In this document: positions 50,401 to 64,000 of the stretch, in pieces
How positions within the stretch are numbered: position 1 is the first letter of the stretch
Layout: each line of letters begins with the position of its first letter
Assembly (NCBI GenBank): GCA_024349245.1
Contig: JALDNG010000022.1
Coordinates: 5,418,001-5,482,000 of the forward strand
Reading direction: 5' to 3'
Source of the DNA: Neodontobutis hainanensis
Lineage: Eukaryota > Chordata > Actinopteri > Gobiiformes > Odontobutidae
Length of the DNA: 64,000 bases
Made by a program: the position numbers and the translations under genes
The notes under the pieces: model-generated
Database searches by the model: none
What the model was told of the DNA's origin: nothing
Seen by the model: the letters and a program-made list of their open reading frames with translations, nothing else

Positions 50401-53278
50401 TATTGTGAAGTGCTTTTGATATTCAGTGAATGATTTGTCTTTTAAGCACCAAACCACCAAATAAAATAGTAATAAGAGGCAGGAAAGTGAAAATAGTGCT
50501 ACTAAGGGTTCTCTCCAGGCCTGATTATATTCACTTTAGGTCATAATTTCCTATTTTATTTGATACAAAAGGTCTATATGGCTTTATTTTTATAGCATTT
50601 AGTGCAGAACCAAAAGAGTAGTTTGTTTTTTCCTCAGAGACCTTTATGGTTAGCTGCATTATTAAGAGGGGGTAAACAGAAAATGTGCTTAAAAGTAATG
50701 AATGTGTTTAACTAAAAGGGTGGAGAGGGGGCCCCCTTTCGGACTCCACGGCTCACTGGCCCACAAAAGACTGACACAAGCACTAAGAGGCAATCAACAG
50801 CCTGCACTGGCTCATTTGCCATCATGCAGGACGAGCGCCTCAGAGAAGGGTTAAATTATCTAATGGCGAAAAAGAGAGTGCACGCAGGAAGGGGTTAGAG
50901 AAGATGGAATGACTGAAGACGAGAGGCAAACAAAGAGCTGGGGAGAAGGTGGAAGGTTTTTAAGCGGCGGCACTAGCATGTGAAGGAAAAAAAGACGAGT
51001 CAGCAGAGCAGAGATGCCCTAAATGAGAGAGTAATGAAGCCGTGAAGGTGGGGGCAGGTGATCTATAATGAATGGAGCCAAGGGGGGAGGAGACAACAGG
51101 CTGGCCTTTGCTCAGTCTTTTTTTAATAGATACGCAGCCAATCAGAAGCTGCCTGAGTGACCTGGGGAAGACTCAAAGAGCAGAGAATGCCAGGCCTCCA
51201 ATGATGCTCCCAGTCAGTGTTAAACAGCAGTGGTGTGCTAATAACTCGAGCCAATCCTATTTATAACCACCAGTGGGATATTAGTGGATAGACATTACTG
51301 GCTGAACTGCAAAACCAATGTCTTTTGCCAATTACTTAATAGAAAGTGATCCAACTGAGTTAAGCTACTGCTCATTATGTCTATCTGTCAAGCAGCAAAA
51401 ACCAAATTATATGTGACATTTCATTGAGCCTTTTCCACTTTTACTCCTCCATAAAGGGAATTTAGAATCATTACCTAGTTGCATGTCTGAAAGGAAACCT
51501 ATGCAAGGAAAACATGCCATCTGCATCTGTCAGTTGAGTATTGAAACCAAGACTTTTTAGGACAACAAAGTAAACCTAAAAGTTCTGCTTTAGCAATAAT
51601 GTCTCTGTATTGTGGAGCATATTAGTACATAAACTCTGTGTGGGTGTTAAAACATAACTGGAGTAACAACATTAAAGATATATTTGGTTGCTGAATGCAT
51701 CTAACAGCATTGTAGTCATTGTTCAGAGCTTTGAATAAAGTTTACAGAAACTATAGAACTGGTGTTTCAATAAATACAAACATAAAATATTATTTGTTCT
51801 GATTATAAAGCGTCCCAAGTGGTCCTTTGCCTGTAACTTAAAGAAAAGGTTCTGGAGCGTATTATGTATCAGATTGGATTTCAGTGAGTTGTAGTTGAAA
51901 GATAATAAAACCCACATATTTAAATCAAACATTAAATATTTTGCTGAGAAAACAAAACTGCAGTCAATGGAAATGTAATATTTTGACATAATTATTCACA
52001 CAGAACTCCTGCCAGATCTGTTGAAATAGCGATAAGGAAGTAGCACGTTTTTTATATTTATTTATTTTTCTATTTCGAGAGCAGTAATTTGGAATCACCT
52101 CTTGGCTGTGTTTCTACTGGCAGCTATTCTCCAAAAGTGATAACAGTTCTCCCCCACTTCCGTCATGTCGGCTGACAGATGGAAAGTGTGATCAAAGAAA
52201 TCACACCCGTGCCAAAATAGCTGCAATATCATCACTTGTAACTCCCTGCAAACAAAGGCAATGTGTCATTGGAAAAGAAAATGATGCATGAGGACAACAT
52301 GCAAACTTTTATATATTTGGTTTCATTGCAAAGTTGACATATTTTGTGCCCTTGTCAAAACAATTATAAGATAATGAGACTTGATAGCAGAAATTATACC
52401 ACAATAATTGCTGGCTTAATTGAACTAAATGATAAATATTTCCATAATAAGCTCTCTGTTGAAACACTTCAACGTTGCCCATTTTAGTTCCGACATTCCA
52501 TCAATGACAATCTTTTCATTGCTGAAGACTAAATTCAATTTCGCATAGTGGCTATGGACAGACGAGTGCCTCCTTCTGTCTGCTTATTTTCCAAACCAAG
52601 GCAGAGCAGCCGTCAGCACCGACACTGGAGACACCTATACTCCCCTGAGAACACAATAGCGCTGCTCTTTTTCATTTCTACCAGTTTGTGTTACCGTTTT
52701 ACTCTTACAAATGTGCTTTGTCACCCAGACAATCCACCTCCAAAATGGGCATTAGGAGCTTTTTATCCAGCAGCACCACACAAAACCTTGAAATATACTG
52801 CAACAATACAAGGTAAAAGAAGATTTGAGGGGGGAGAAAAGTCAGGTGTAAAAGTATCTTTCACAGTCCAGAGGATCAGAGCTGGATGATCACCATGGCT
52901 TTGAACTAGGAATCCAGGACACGAGGCGATAAGGTCCAGCTTTTGTCAGGATAATAGCACTGTCAAAACTCTACCTAAGATAAAGTTTGTACGAATAAAA
53001 TGCAAGCCATTTCCTGGCATTTGGTTTTGCTAATGTTTCCCCAGGGAGATTGCATAGTAACATCTGTTGTTATTCAAGTGTTCTCATTAGTTAGAAGGCT
53101 AAACGCAGTGTTGTTGTCATTTTATTTATTTTATTTATTTATGGACATTAATAAAATATGCATGTATTTAAAAGATTAGTGGGTCATTAAAAATATGAGA
53201 TTCATGGGACAAGTTTTTCCAGAAAATAAATATAATTTGTAAGTCTTGCATTGCTATTTCTATGGTAGGCCAGACTGT
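47401..53278. other. Upstream region without a recognisable gene
   Basis: AT-rich sequence upstream of the candidate promoter. Open frames are short or start at non-ATG codons, and none carries a motif that I recognise. No microsatellite or mobile element of note was seen. Confidence 0.6.
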
Positions 53279-53900
53279 CCATTCACCCATTCATCTTCTA
53301 CTGCTTATCAGGGGCCGGGTCAAAGGGGCAGCAGTCTAAGCAGAGACTTCCCCCTCCCCAGACACTTTCTCCAGCTCTTCCGGGAGGATACCGAAGCGAT
53401 CCCAGACCAGCCAAGAGACAGTCCCTCCAGAGTGTCCTAGGTCTTCCAGGGCCTCCTCCCAATGGGACATGCCCGTAACACCTCGCAAGGGAGGCGTCAG
53501 GAGGCCTCCGAAACAGATGCCCGAGCCACCTCAGCTGGCTCCTCTCGTGGTGGAGGGGCAGCGGCTCTACTTTGAGCTCCTCCCGAGTGAACAAGCTCCT
53601 CACCCTATCTCTAAGAGAGCGCCCTGCTACCCTACGGAGAAAGCTCATTTCGGCCGCCTGTATTAGGGATCTTGTTATTTCGGTCATGACCCAAAGCTCA
53701 TGACCATAGGTGAGAGTAGGAACGTAGATGACTGGTAAATCGAGAGCTTCGCCTTGCAGCTCAGCTCCTTCTTCACCACGACATAGCAGTACATTGACCT
53801 CATCACTGCTGAAGCTGCACCGATCCGTCTGTCAATCTCACGCTCCCGCCTTCCCTCACTCGTGAACAAGACCCTAAAATACACAAACTTCCCCACATGA
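53279..53900 (-). mobile_element. Second, shorter copy of the LINE at 35.8 kb
   Basis: On the minus strand it encodes the same conserved C-terminal part (TSEGRRERE, GAASAVM, LSCKAKLSIYQS, LRRVAGRSLRDRVRS, RSQLRWLGHLF) in two frames, ending with a variant of the same 3' tail (GATAAGCAGTAGAAGATGAA). It is only about 620 bp, severely 5'-truncated as LINE insertions often are, and carries frameshifts. Confidence 0.9.
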
Positions 53901-53989
53901 GACCAGACTGGTCAAACCTATCTCCCAAGAGTTTTTTAAATGGTTAATGATGGAATATTACGAAAAATGTACTACTTTGTGACTTATTT

Positions 53990-54260
53990 GTAGTGATGTA
54001 GTACTTTAGACCAGTATTAAGACTTGTTTGTATAGGTTTTGGTATTGTCATGGTCTAACCAAACATTAACCTTCATGTGCAGTGACTCAAAAACTGAACT
54101 TGTTTAGATGTTTCAACTGTTCCCTTGTATCTATTATAGTGTATTGTGCACTGGTTCTGGTCTCGCCCTGACATGGTCTTGGTCTTGACTCAGTCTCGAC
54201 AGCTATGTCTGGTCTTGTCTAGTGTCTGTCTTGGTTTTGATACACTCTTTTCTAAGACAG
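53990..54260. repeat. Diverged GTCTTG-rich repeat
   Basis: The words TGGTCTTGG, GGTCTCG, CAGTCTCGAC and TGTCTTGG recur here, a loose six-base periodicity seen in some dispersed fish repeats. No ends or coding capacity could be defined. Confidence 0.35.
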
Positions 54261-57200
54261 GTCTTCCTCTCAGTCAATGCGATCAACACTACTTGTTTGT
54301 GGTCGGCAACTGTAATCCTTTGGTTTGTAGGAGGCTCAGCTGTGCATCAGTTTTGAGATGAGTTGTTTGAAAATTAGAAACCACAGTGACACAAAGAAGC
54401 AATATGCAGTGTCCCAAAGGTGGAAATAAAACTTAAGTATTGGAGAAAAGCCTTCTCATAGTTTGTCCATGTTTTATTACCAAATGTTACGATTATGACA
54501 GCAGACTATGGCGGTAGTATTGTCTGGCAACTGCATGTGTAAGTTTACAATGTCAAAATGAAAGGGCCCTGTGCCAGAAAAAGGTGGTGAATGCAAGTGC
54601 ACTTTGATGAATGAATTATCTGCAGAAAGTCTCAAGTCGTCACCGTGCTTTCTGAAACGAGGGGAGGACAAGGACTGAATTGGAAGCGGGAAATCAAAGT
54701 GATGATTTGGAAAATGGTCAGCAGAAATGTAAAGTGTATAATTTGTAGTTAATGGCCTAAAGCGAGGCCATTGGCGGGCCAACTTAATAGTGCAGTCTCA
54801 AAATTTTTATGGTACACATTTTTATATAAATGAACAGAAAATGACTCAGGAACAGTGAGAGGGAATGATCAAAATTATGTCTTAATAGAGGCTGCTTGTT
54901 TTGTCTACAGTCACTCACGGCACTTCTTGTTATAAATCACCATAATAAGGAATAAATCAGCATTAATTAGCATATGGGTTACCGACACACAGTAAGATAC
55001 ATAATGGAAAATGACACACATTCCCCACTATTGACTCACTGAGAGCAGCAGCAATCACCACCTCATCTGTGCTTCTGCCTTGCCAAGCCAACTCATCGTT
55101 ATTGGCAATCAGTGTTCTGTGTGACTTCTACAAATTGCGTGCGCCATTATGCTCGAGACCTGCCACTGTTTTTTGTACAAAGCGAGGCTCATCCACAAAC
55201 ATGCCGATGACACTGATGAAGGCAAGCAGCGACACAAACAATTCAATAAATGGAAGAATTAAAGGAGACAAGGCGAGGCCGCATGGAACAGATGCAATGA
55301 ATGAGGCTTCTATAGTCAACATCAAAAAGGCAATTGAACTTAAACAAGTCAAGCTAAATCGGTAATTTGTTGATTTCAAAAGTGTCACACCAAATACTTC
55401 CATCAACTCTATTATGTTCCTCTTTTTCCCAAACAATTTTAGTGTGTTTTGTTCCTTTGCAGCGCACTCTTCTCCTACTTTCCTCCTTATCTTTTCTTGC
55501 TCCCCACAGAGTTTCTTTCCAACGGGGGCGTTTTGAGTGCCGCCAGTCAACAAGGAAGCATTTCTGTGAGTGATGCTCGGCTGCTGGACTGCAAACACAC
55601 AAGCCGTCTAGGCCCAGCAATGATCTGCCTGCTGAGGCGTCTCCAAAAGCCTCTCCCAGGCTGCCGCTCGGCATAATCAAACCTCCAAACACAGCATGCC
55701 ACCGCGGCCCCCCTGGCTTGGCTTTATCTGAAAAGACAGCGTGTGTAGATAGACCAGAGTGGGAAACACTTTTTACAATCAGGACCCAGAAAAGGCGTGG
55801 ATACATTTCGGCCCAAAAAGGCTTGGTGCCCAGCTGTAGGGTCTCTTATTCATTCAGGATTGGAAACAGTTGCCACTATTCATCTATTGATGTCCACCCA
55901 TAATTACCATTTGCATATCATTTCACTTCTGCCCTCTTCTTAGATTTCTACTGTTACACTCTGGCAACATAAGCCTTTGCACTCTTGTACCATCTGTTAA
56001 TCAACAGACAGACCCTAACTTATTTGAACATATGATAATGTAAATAGTCATCATCTTTTGTGATATACTGCCACATTCTCATTAAAGTTTTCTTTTTCAG
56101 TCCATTACCGAAACACAACGATAACACCGTCCCAGCTGCATTTTATTTAAAACCAAACAATCTTGCTCCATTAGCTTCCATAGAGAGGAATAATAATCAC
56201 AATTCCTCGTGCATATTTTAGCATCCCGAAGCTCGCCACAGGCCATACGAATCCTCTTCTTTTTAATGTTGATCTTTCTCTTGTCGTCTGGAGTCTTGCT
56301 GCAATTATTATTATGATGATGATGATGCCACTGTTAAAGACACGGCGATCATGTTGTTACAGTCGATCATCTGTATGATAGCTGAATTTAAATGGTGGAA
56401 CGTCTTCTCTAATGAGGTGTTTATCCATAATGCAGTTCAAGCAATGAAGACCTGGATACTTGTATAAGATAATGACTATGCAGAAAGTAGTAGTGTGGTA
56501 TTAACAGTAATGTCACAGAGTAGTTTGGGAGCATATTTGAATCTGGCTTGCTTTCTTTCCGATTGTTTCCATTTGTCTGTTCATGACATTTGTAATAAAG
56601 GTGACTGTGCCTTCTTGCAGCAGCATTGCATGTCATTGTTATTCCGCTCTTGTAGCTTCCACTGGCTTCATCTTTGTAACTGTGAAGATTCAGTCCTACA
56701 AGCCAATATGTAACTCCCCAAAAAGAGTACCTTTTGTTTAAGTTCTTGTAACTGTCATTCATACCACATATGGAGAAAGCCCACTGGTGTCTTCCAACAT
56801 CTTTATTTAAATAATGGACTGAGCCGGAGCAGCAGTCGAGTCCATATGGTTGCCTCCAGCTCTTCCTCCTCTAATGATCTCATTGGAGAATAAATATCAG
56901 CGCTCAGATGCTCACAAAGGGAGACACACACACACCAAACTATGCACAATCCACTTTTTGGGGGAGGGATTTTACCATAGCTTTAGTTTCTTTAGTAGTA
57001 ACTCTGATATTTCCATATAGACACATCTTTCATCTTTCTTTGGTTTACCAGTCCATTCCACTCCTACATAACCTTTGTAACTCCTGAGTCTGGTATTTGT
57101 GAAGAGCTAAGAATTAAATTTGCGTGACTGACAATGCCGGCTGCGAGAAACAAGTCTGATGTATATTACGGCTCTGTGCTTGAGTATTAAATGTCACATT

Positions 57201-57579
57201 GATAGCATTATAATCTTGTCCTTTAGAGACTGAATGTCACATTAATTTATAAAGCCACATAAGACTCACCAAGAAAGCTTATACTACTCCTGGTCTGTTT
57301 AGGTATCTCCAATGCAAATGTATAATTTGCATTATAGCAATTGAGCTTGAAGAGTTTTTATTTGTGGTCTCACTTGATTCTGTCGAGCTCAAGCACCAGG
57401 GAAATTACTGTCTGTTACTAAGGTAATAGAAGAGGTGGAAACCACAGTGTAGGATCTGGAGAGACAGATCTATACATAAACAGCTTCTCATATTGTATGT
57501 GTAAATAATATTACCTCCTGCCTGCCTCTTAATAGGAATAACATGCTGCAAGATATGTTCGTATGACTTATTGCCTATT
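54261..57579. other. Gene-free stretch
   Basis: I see no supportable gene. A region near 55130-55330 has balanced composition and lacks repeats, so it may be a conserved noncoding element, but the sequence alone does not show this. Confidence 0.5.
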
Positions 57580-57591
57580 ATTATTAATTCT

Positions 57592-57984
57592 GGGGGTGCA
57601 CGTGGCAGAGTGGTTAGCACTCCTGCCTCACAGCAAGAAGATCGTGAGTTCAAAAACCGGCCGACTCAAATATTCTCGGCCGACTCCGATCTTTCTGTGA
57701 GGAGTCTGCATGTCCTCCACGTGTTACCGTGGGTTCTCTCCGGGTACTCCGGCTTCCTCCCACTGTCCAAAGACATGTATGTACAGGTTAATCGGCAACT
57801 CTAAAGTGTCCTTACTGAATGAATGTGAGAGAGAATGATTGTTTGTCATTGTCTGTCTCTAAATGTCAGCCCTGCGACTAACTGGCCACTGTCCAGGGTG
57901 TACCCCGCCTCAGGCCCAAAGGTGCTGGGATAGGCTCCAGTCACCTGCGACCCCTAACGGGATAAAGCGGTAGAAAATGAATGA
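57592..57984 (+). mobile_element. SINE-like retroposon with LINE-type tail and 12-bp target-site duplication
   Basis: The head has a tRNA-like A box (TGGCAGAGTGG, with GTTAGCAC) and a degraded B box (GAGTTCAAAAACC). The body has the words CTCCGGGTACTCCGGCTTCC, CCAAAGACATG and CAGGGTGTACCCCGCC, which I know from an abundant fish repeat. The end is GGGATAAAGCGGTAGAAAATG, close to the 3' end of the LINE in this window. ATTATTAATTCT occurs at 57580-57591 and 57985-57996, a perfect 12-bp duplication that defines both ends. Confidence 0.88.
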
Positions 57985-57996
57985 ATTATTAATTCT

Positions 57997-60900
57997 TACT
58001 TATTATGTCTGTAGCATTCAATCATAACACAATGAAAGTTTGGGAGTAGCTTGTTGCGATTGAAGTGGTATATATTAGGGATTATCTAAACATTTTGTCT
58101 TTGAGGATGGTGTGTTGGTAAAAAAATAAGCAAACCTAAAGATGCCAGTATTTACCAAAAAGAACAGAAATCTGCAGCAAACTTCTTGTTACCAGACACC
58201 ACAGCACTTGACTGGTCAGGGCTGTTTTTGAGAACAATCATTAGTGGGTTATAATGCCTTAGAGGATTCACCTGTTATTACAGGTTAGACCAGTTGATTT
58301 CAAGCTCTTCAGAAGCACCACTTCAGAAAATATATGGCTCTCTAGGCCTAGTTAACTGCATTTATAATGTTTTACACGGGCTCTTAATTAATATCATTTA
58401 TTGAATGTTTTGACTGCATTTAGACTTTTCATTATGCTTATGACTTTGTAAGTCACATTTGCTCAAAGAGTTCAATGTCTATTAGAGTAAAAAACTATTG
58501 GACTACATCTTATGATTGTATTTTGACGGTTATTATATAAAACAGTCAGACACCCCATGTACCACTAAAGTTGGCATCCCACTAGTATGCTGGGGTAGAC
58601 ATTACATTATTATCTTCTATTTAGATATTGACATCTTGTCTATCTGTGTGTTACTTATTTAATAAAAGCTTGAATGGAATATGCTTACTTATATTGTTAT
58701 TCAAATCATGTTTTGATTTTAAAATTTTAGGGCCTTCGAGATGCAACCCATGTTTTCTTAAAAAAAGTATTAATAATGTCAGATTCAGCCAGTCTTATAA
58801 TACAACATAGCCATGGGGTATAGCCAGGTTAGTATTTCTAGTGCAAATGTAGTTGTGCTAAAAGAACATTTACCTATCCTGGTTGGTATAGATGGAAGAG
58901 TTGACAACATCAAAGACAAGATGGACCCAGGGCCTAAAGAAGAAGAGACAGTGCTGGAGGGACCTGTGAGCGCAAAGTGGAAAAAACAACTGCTTAAGGC
59001 CAAGAATAAAAAAAAAAAAAAAGAAATGCAGTGAGTGAGGGGTGGCTTGGGACCTGGTGTGGAGAGGAAGGTAAAAAGCAAAGAGACACAAAAGGCAGAA
59101 GGGAATCCACACTTTGGGGTCCTCCGGGACTATAGCATCATCCTTTGGAGTCCAACTGTGTGTGTGTTTGTGTGTCGGACTTGTTAAACTCCACACGACC
59201 TCCTCTCTGTCTGTCAGTTTGCTTTAATGTTGCTCATGCAAACCTCACTTCACACTGCGTTTCACCTCATTTCAGAACAGGGTGTTTATCGAGAGAGCAG
59301 TCTGGCGTGGGGTGTTTGTCAAAGCTTATTAACATGCTGTATTTGCATTACAGTTAATGGCCTCATGCTTTAATCTGCTGTCTTATGCAAGCATTTTCTT
59401 TAAAAAAAATTGAATCCCCCAAACATCCTGTGACCATAATTAGTCAGCAGTCATTTCACAGCCACATTTAATTGAATAAGATCACTCACTTTTGTGGATG
59501 TTCTGAACAGAAGTGCTGGCAGCCCTGTAGTACATTCTCAATTACACCACCAATGTTACATAAAAAGATTGAATAGTGACAGATTAAGCCTTTTTGGGGA
59601 GAATGAAAAAACACTGCAGTGGCTGAAACCTTAATAAATATGTTTTGGATGGAATTTTGGCTTATGCATGGGTATCAAGAAACATTTACATTGCCCTGTT
59701 TTGATTTGCGAGATGAAAGGTCTTACTATTAATAGCCAAAACGGTTATGGTATAGGCTTCACTCTTCAATTCAACTCAATGAACATGGTCTATAAAGTGA
59801 AAACAGGCTTATTGAGTAGCTCTAGTTTGTGTATACTGGCAGCAACCCCACAAAACAAGATGCCAAAAGTCTATTAGTCTTGCACAAGCACAGTAGCAGC
59901 AGCTATTCTTTTTATTGGCAAGGAAAACATGTCTGAAGTCGCAGCCATGTACCAGCATTAGTCGGTGTCACATTTATAATTGAAAGAGCTGGTGGAGGAG
60001 CTGATTGGTGCCTTGACATTACACGAAGGAACGCGGCGTATGAATGAAGTATGGGCTTTTTGCTGAGTGGAATCTGTGCACGGTTCAGAGGGGAAGCACG
60101 CAGAAAGGAACTGTAACAATAACTTGAAAATCTGCAACATGAAATTTTACAAAAATAGATGTGGAAAAGTCTATGCAAAAGTACTCTCACAATGGTATCT
60201 CGGTAGGATTCCACCTAAAAGGTATGCAATTTCTAACGCTGGCGGGAATTAAACTAATGATTTGCAGCAAATTTAATCCAATCATTACAGTCAGTTAATA
60301 GCTTTAGATAGACCTCTACTGGCTTTAGGAGTACACAGATAGTAACAGCATTCATCAGTTGCTTCCATCCATCATTATCTGTAAAGATTTCTTGCCTCCA
60401 CTTGCTGTTCCTTCTTTTGTAGCTCTACACAAGATCTAGTTGCTCTGAACATGATGGCTGAAGTAGTATGCCGCAAAATGCCACACTACTCTTTTTGATG
60501 ACAGAAGACAATTAAGGATATATGGAACTTGCCTTTTTTCCCACTGTGTAAAATACTTTCATTATCTCCTGCACTATATAAAGACTGCACCACAATATAG
60601 TGAGAACCCACCTGTCATAATATTATAAAGAACTTATAGTGTGAGTGTTAATGGTCACAGATGCTGCTGCGTAAATTCTACTCGTCTTGAGTTTTAATTC
60701 AAATAAGACTCACCTGTCTTCTTTCATATGTTCGATCATCATTCAGGTTTTTGAAGTTGCTTCTTCCCACAGCCTTTTAGGATTTTTGGAACCTGTCACA
60801 CCAAAATAAAAAAACGTCATATAAATACAGGAACCATTACGAGCTATCGATTTCTAATACTAATCATATTTCACATATAAAATAAATTTTAGGAGCCTTC

Positions 60901-63900
60901 ACAGATAGTATAGTGAAGGATTCGTTCATTCAAATTTAAAATCCAAATCAATGACAATATTGAGTCTAAATGCATGTAACAAAGGCAATATAAGCTTGAG
61001 AACTGGCATCTCACAAAGCACACTCTCAGACACAACTATATGGATAAATATATACACTGCAACTCACAGTAGCAACTTCAAACAGCATTTTTGTGTCTGT
61101 GATCAGAATCCTTTAAGCCGAGTCATTTCTTATACAATACTGCAAAAGAAACAACAAAAAGAGAAGCCCAGAACAACACAACAGGAGCATACACTCTAAA
61201 ACCATAACTTCACTTAAAATAAGAGAAAATGCAAAGACAGTGCACAAAAAAATCTTGTAGTGTAGGGGACATAGTGTAAACCTGGAACATTAGGTGTCAT
61301 CTTTTAGCCATGGGAAAATTGAAAAGTAATTTGGTCTGTGTTTTATTTGTGTTTTTTTTTTTTTTGTCACTAATAGAGAAATGTTTATGAGCACACCGGA
61401 GCCAACCTTTTATTAAAACCACATTGTGTGCAATTTAATTACATGTTGTTGTTGCAAAGAGGACCGCTTCATTCCATTCAAAGAATAAAATGAGAATTAT
61501 TTACAGGATATTGTTTTCTATACAATACAAGCGCTCGCACCGACAGCATCACCTTTACATCAGAAATGATTGTCCTTGTATCTTTTTGCACCCTTCTAAT
61601 ACATTAATGACTATAGCAGATAGCAGACATTGCACTAATTGTATGTTGTTTACATGTTGCCTTTAACGTGACACATGCCCCACTAATTGCTCTATCTTTA
61701 ATCCAATTATTTGCAACAGAAAGATGTTTGTTCATTGATCACTCTTTGAAAAACTACATTGACTATTCTTCCTCACAGCTGTTCCATGAGAAGAAAAAAT
61801 AAATAAATAAAACGTGAAAATGAACTGAGAAAAGAGCAAGAAAGCCTTGAATTGGCTTTCTGGAGCTCTCCTTAACTCCTGCTGTTTCAGAGATCACCCG
61901 GGCAGCACAGGTGCTTTATAACTGTTGCAAGAATCGATAAGGAAAGTGTGACAGGATAAGGAGAATAAGAAGCAGGAAAATACATAGTGCTGTCAAACAC
62001 TGACGTACATATAAGTTTGATTTTCAAAAGCGTGCATAAGCTTGAGTGTAATTAGTGGCATGTTTCCACTAAGTGAGCTCCATTCAGCTTTGCACTGGCC
62101 CTTGTAAGGTTTTTACAGGTCGTTCATGAGCTCAGGAAAATGGACTGTGGATGATGTGATGTGATAAAGATCATGAGCCAAAAAAGCCAGAGAAGAGGCC
62201 ATTACTGTCTGTGCCTTGTGCTCCTATTATTTGACGACGCTCATTAAACATCAACATCATAAAACGTCTACAGCTGGGTACTTAGTGTTTTTATGACTTT
62301 CGGCGTGATGTGAGGATTGGCGCGAGAATGAAGACACATCAGATAGAATTACACGCCGTACAAGAGGTTCCACTAAACGCAGTGCCGTGTGACACCTTAC
62401 ACGGTATTGCTACAGGCCCATTCTGCGTTGGCGAGCTTGTATAATATTAAGGCACATTCATAAACTTGCCTCTCTCTGAACTGCAGTGTGTAGTGTCGTC
62501 GCTGGAGAGATGAAACAGAAAATCCAATTTCCCTTCTTAATATTATTCACAAGCACCAGCTCCAGTGTCTATGCATTACTCCGACCTCGTGCTTCCTTGC
62601 TGTAAATGCAAAGTACATCAAGTCATTTCGAGTTTTTCTTTATCAGTCTACCATTCACTATCACAATTTGGTAAATGGGGTGTAGATGAGAAGAAATATA
62701 TAAAATGGTATAGTTTATTTTTCTATGTCTGAGTTGGAAAGTTCTTTTGTCAGAGAGAGAGAAAATTATATTTCAGCAGCAGATCTCAGTCCTGCCTGAC
62801 ATTGATGTATTACTCTGGTCTGGAGCATTCCCATTCACCTGGGTAATTGCATTCAGATTCCAGCACCTGCACATATACTGCAGGACAAATCAGAAATGTA
62901 AACAAACTTGAAAAATACAATCATCCTGTTTGGGAAACGTGCCAATGGGGGTTCATAAGAACACAGTCAAAGTCAATAATATTTTTGATTTGCAGATCAC
63001 ACTGATCTCACTGATTTCATTGTTTCACAAAACAGTCTTATCCATAATACACGAAAGAAAAAAAACTACATTTTCTGTTATCAAAGCTGGCTGTTATTTA
63101 GAGTGCTGCAGATTTTCAGCCACTAAATTAAGAACCATGTGGTGAGAAATTGTCATTGCTATTCCCTAAAGATATGGCATTGTCTTGACAATGTTGTTTT
63201 GTCCAACACAGAAGGGAGGCTGTGAAACGCTGCCAGCAATACAATGTTCCTCTTAAACCAACGTACTAAAGTGAATATATTCGAAAAACTTTGAAAAAAG
63301 GATGACAAATAATGTGACTGTTCTCAAGAAGCGTATTTAAAAGATATACAGACACCTCTAGACTCTCTCAAAATATACATTACTTCTGCTCTAAACATTC
63401 AAGTGAGTTTGGTAAAGGTTTGCTTGAAGGCGTTTGTGTTACCTCTGGAGCCCTTTGAGCTGAGCCGTAAGCATGCTGCCTCTACATTACAAGAGGATTG
63501 GTGGACATAAAGCAACTGCCTGGGCTGATACTGCCTCCAGCACTAAACTAGAATATAATATAATAACCACAGAGGCAACGTGTATTTGTAGTTTTAAAAG
63601 GGAGGTGCAATAGATTAGAAGTATATAGACCCCCTGTTCTTTATTATGTCCCTTCATACTTTTACTGCAAAAATCATATTATTGCAATGGAGTATTGTCA
63701 TTTTGAGTGTACAGACATTGCCTTTATGCCGTGAGTCACAATGTGAGATTTTATGCAGCTCTCAACTTCTTTGATATGTATTGCTTGTGGCTCCCACAGT
63801 AAGACAAAAAAAAATTCTGTTCTAATCCAACTGTTATGTCGAGGCCTGGTTAGCAGCTAAATGTCAGTGAGGTATGACGAGCAATGATAGACTGGAATCG

Positions 63901-64000
63901 AGGAGTTGACATATTCCACTGTTTTCTTTTTATTTTCTTTATTTTTCAATAAATATTAAAATGCAAGGTGCACTGGAGACATGAGGACCTCAGTCCTCTC
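57997..64000. other. Gene-free stretch to window end
   Basis: AT-rich noncoding sequence. Open frames are short and unconvincing. The segment about 62150-62520 has more even composition and several CpGs and could be a conserved noncoding element. No mobile element was recognised. Confidence 0.5.

Noticed and set aside
55128..55598. A 156-codon minus-strand frame with a hydrophobic segment
   Set aside because: No motif, no supporting splice context, and overlapping frames of similar length on both strands.
57592..57665. Possible tRNA gene
   Set aside because: Only A-box-like and weak B-box-like words are present. It continues into a known retroposon body and tail with target-site duplications.

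Overview
The window is vertebrate nuclear DNA, most likely from a percomorph-type teleost fish. It is AT-rich, its one recognisable gene is cut into short exons by long introns, and its repeats (a fish-type non-LTR retrotransposon, tRNA-derived SINEs with LINE-type tails, a Penelope-like fragment, hAT-like remnants, long CA/TG microsatellites) are those of fish genomes. There are no bacterial-style operons, no CRISPR array and no intact rRNA or tRNA genes. The species cannot be named from the sequence.

The supported gene is the 5' part of a neurocan gene (ncan, a lectican proteoglycan of brain extracellular matrix) on the minus strand. I assembled five coding exons with consistent splice sites and phases: signal peptide (18228-18156), first half of the Ig V domain (7605-7376), second half of the Ig domain (7285-7117), and the two exons of the first Link module (4107-3933 and 2345-2218). 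They encode 258 complete codons. The rest of the gene (second Link module, mucin-like region, EGF, C-type lectin and CCP domains) must lie beyond position 1. A GC-rich block at about 46991-47297 is a candidate 5'UTR exon and promoter. If that is right, intron 1 is about 28.7 kb and most of the window is ncan intron.

Layout: 1-18240, coding exons and introns; 18240-46990, putative intron 1 with repeats, including a retroelement cluster at 35.8-38.8 kb; 46991-47400, candidate promoter and exon 1; 47400-64000, apparently gene-free upstream DNA with a second LINE fragment (53.3-53.9 kb) and a SINE-like insertion with a perfect 12-bp target-site duplication (57.6-58.0 kb).

I found no undescribed multi-gene system. 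The points most worth checking are: a perfect 10-bp hairpin that puts the 5' splice site of the first Link exon exactly in its loop; a 90-bp intron splitting the Ig domain; an uninterrupted A-B-A'-B' interleaved palindrome beside a perfect 23-bp hairpin at 9818-9910; a predicted upstream ORF overlapping the neurocan start; and a LINE lying against a Penelope-like GIY-YIG fragment.
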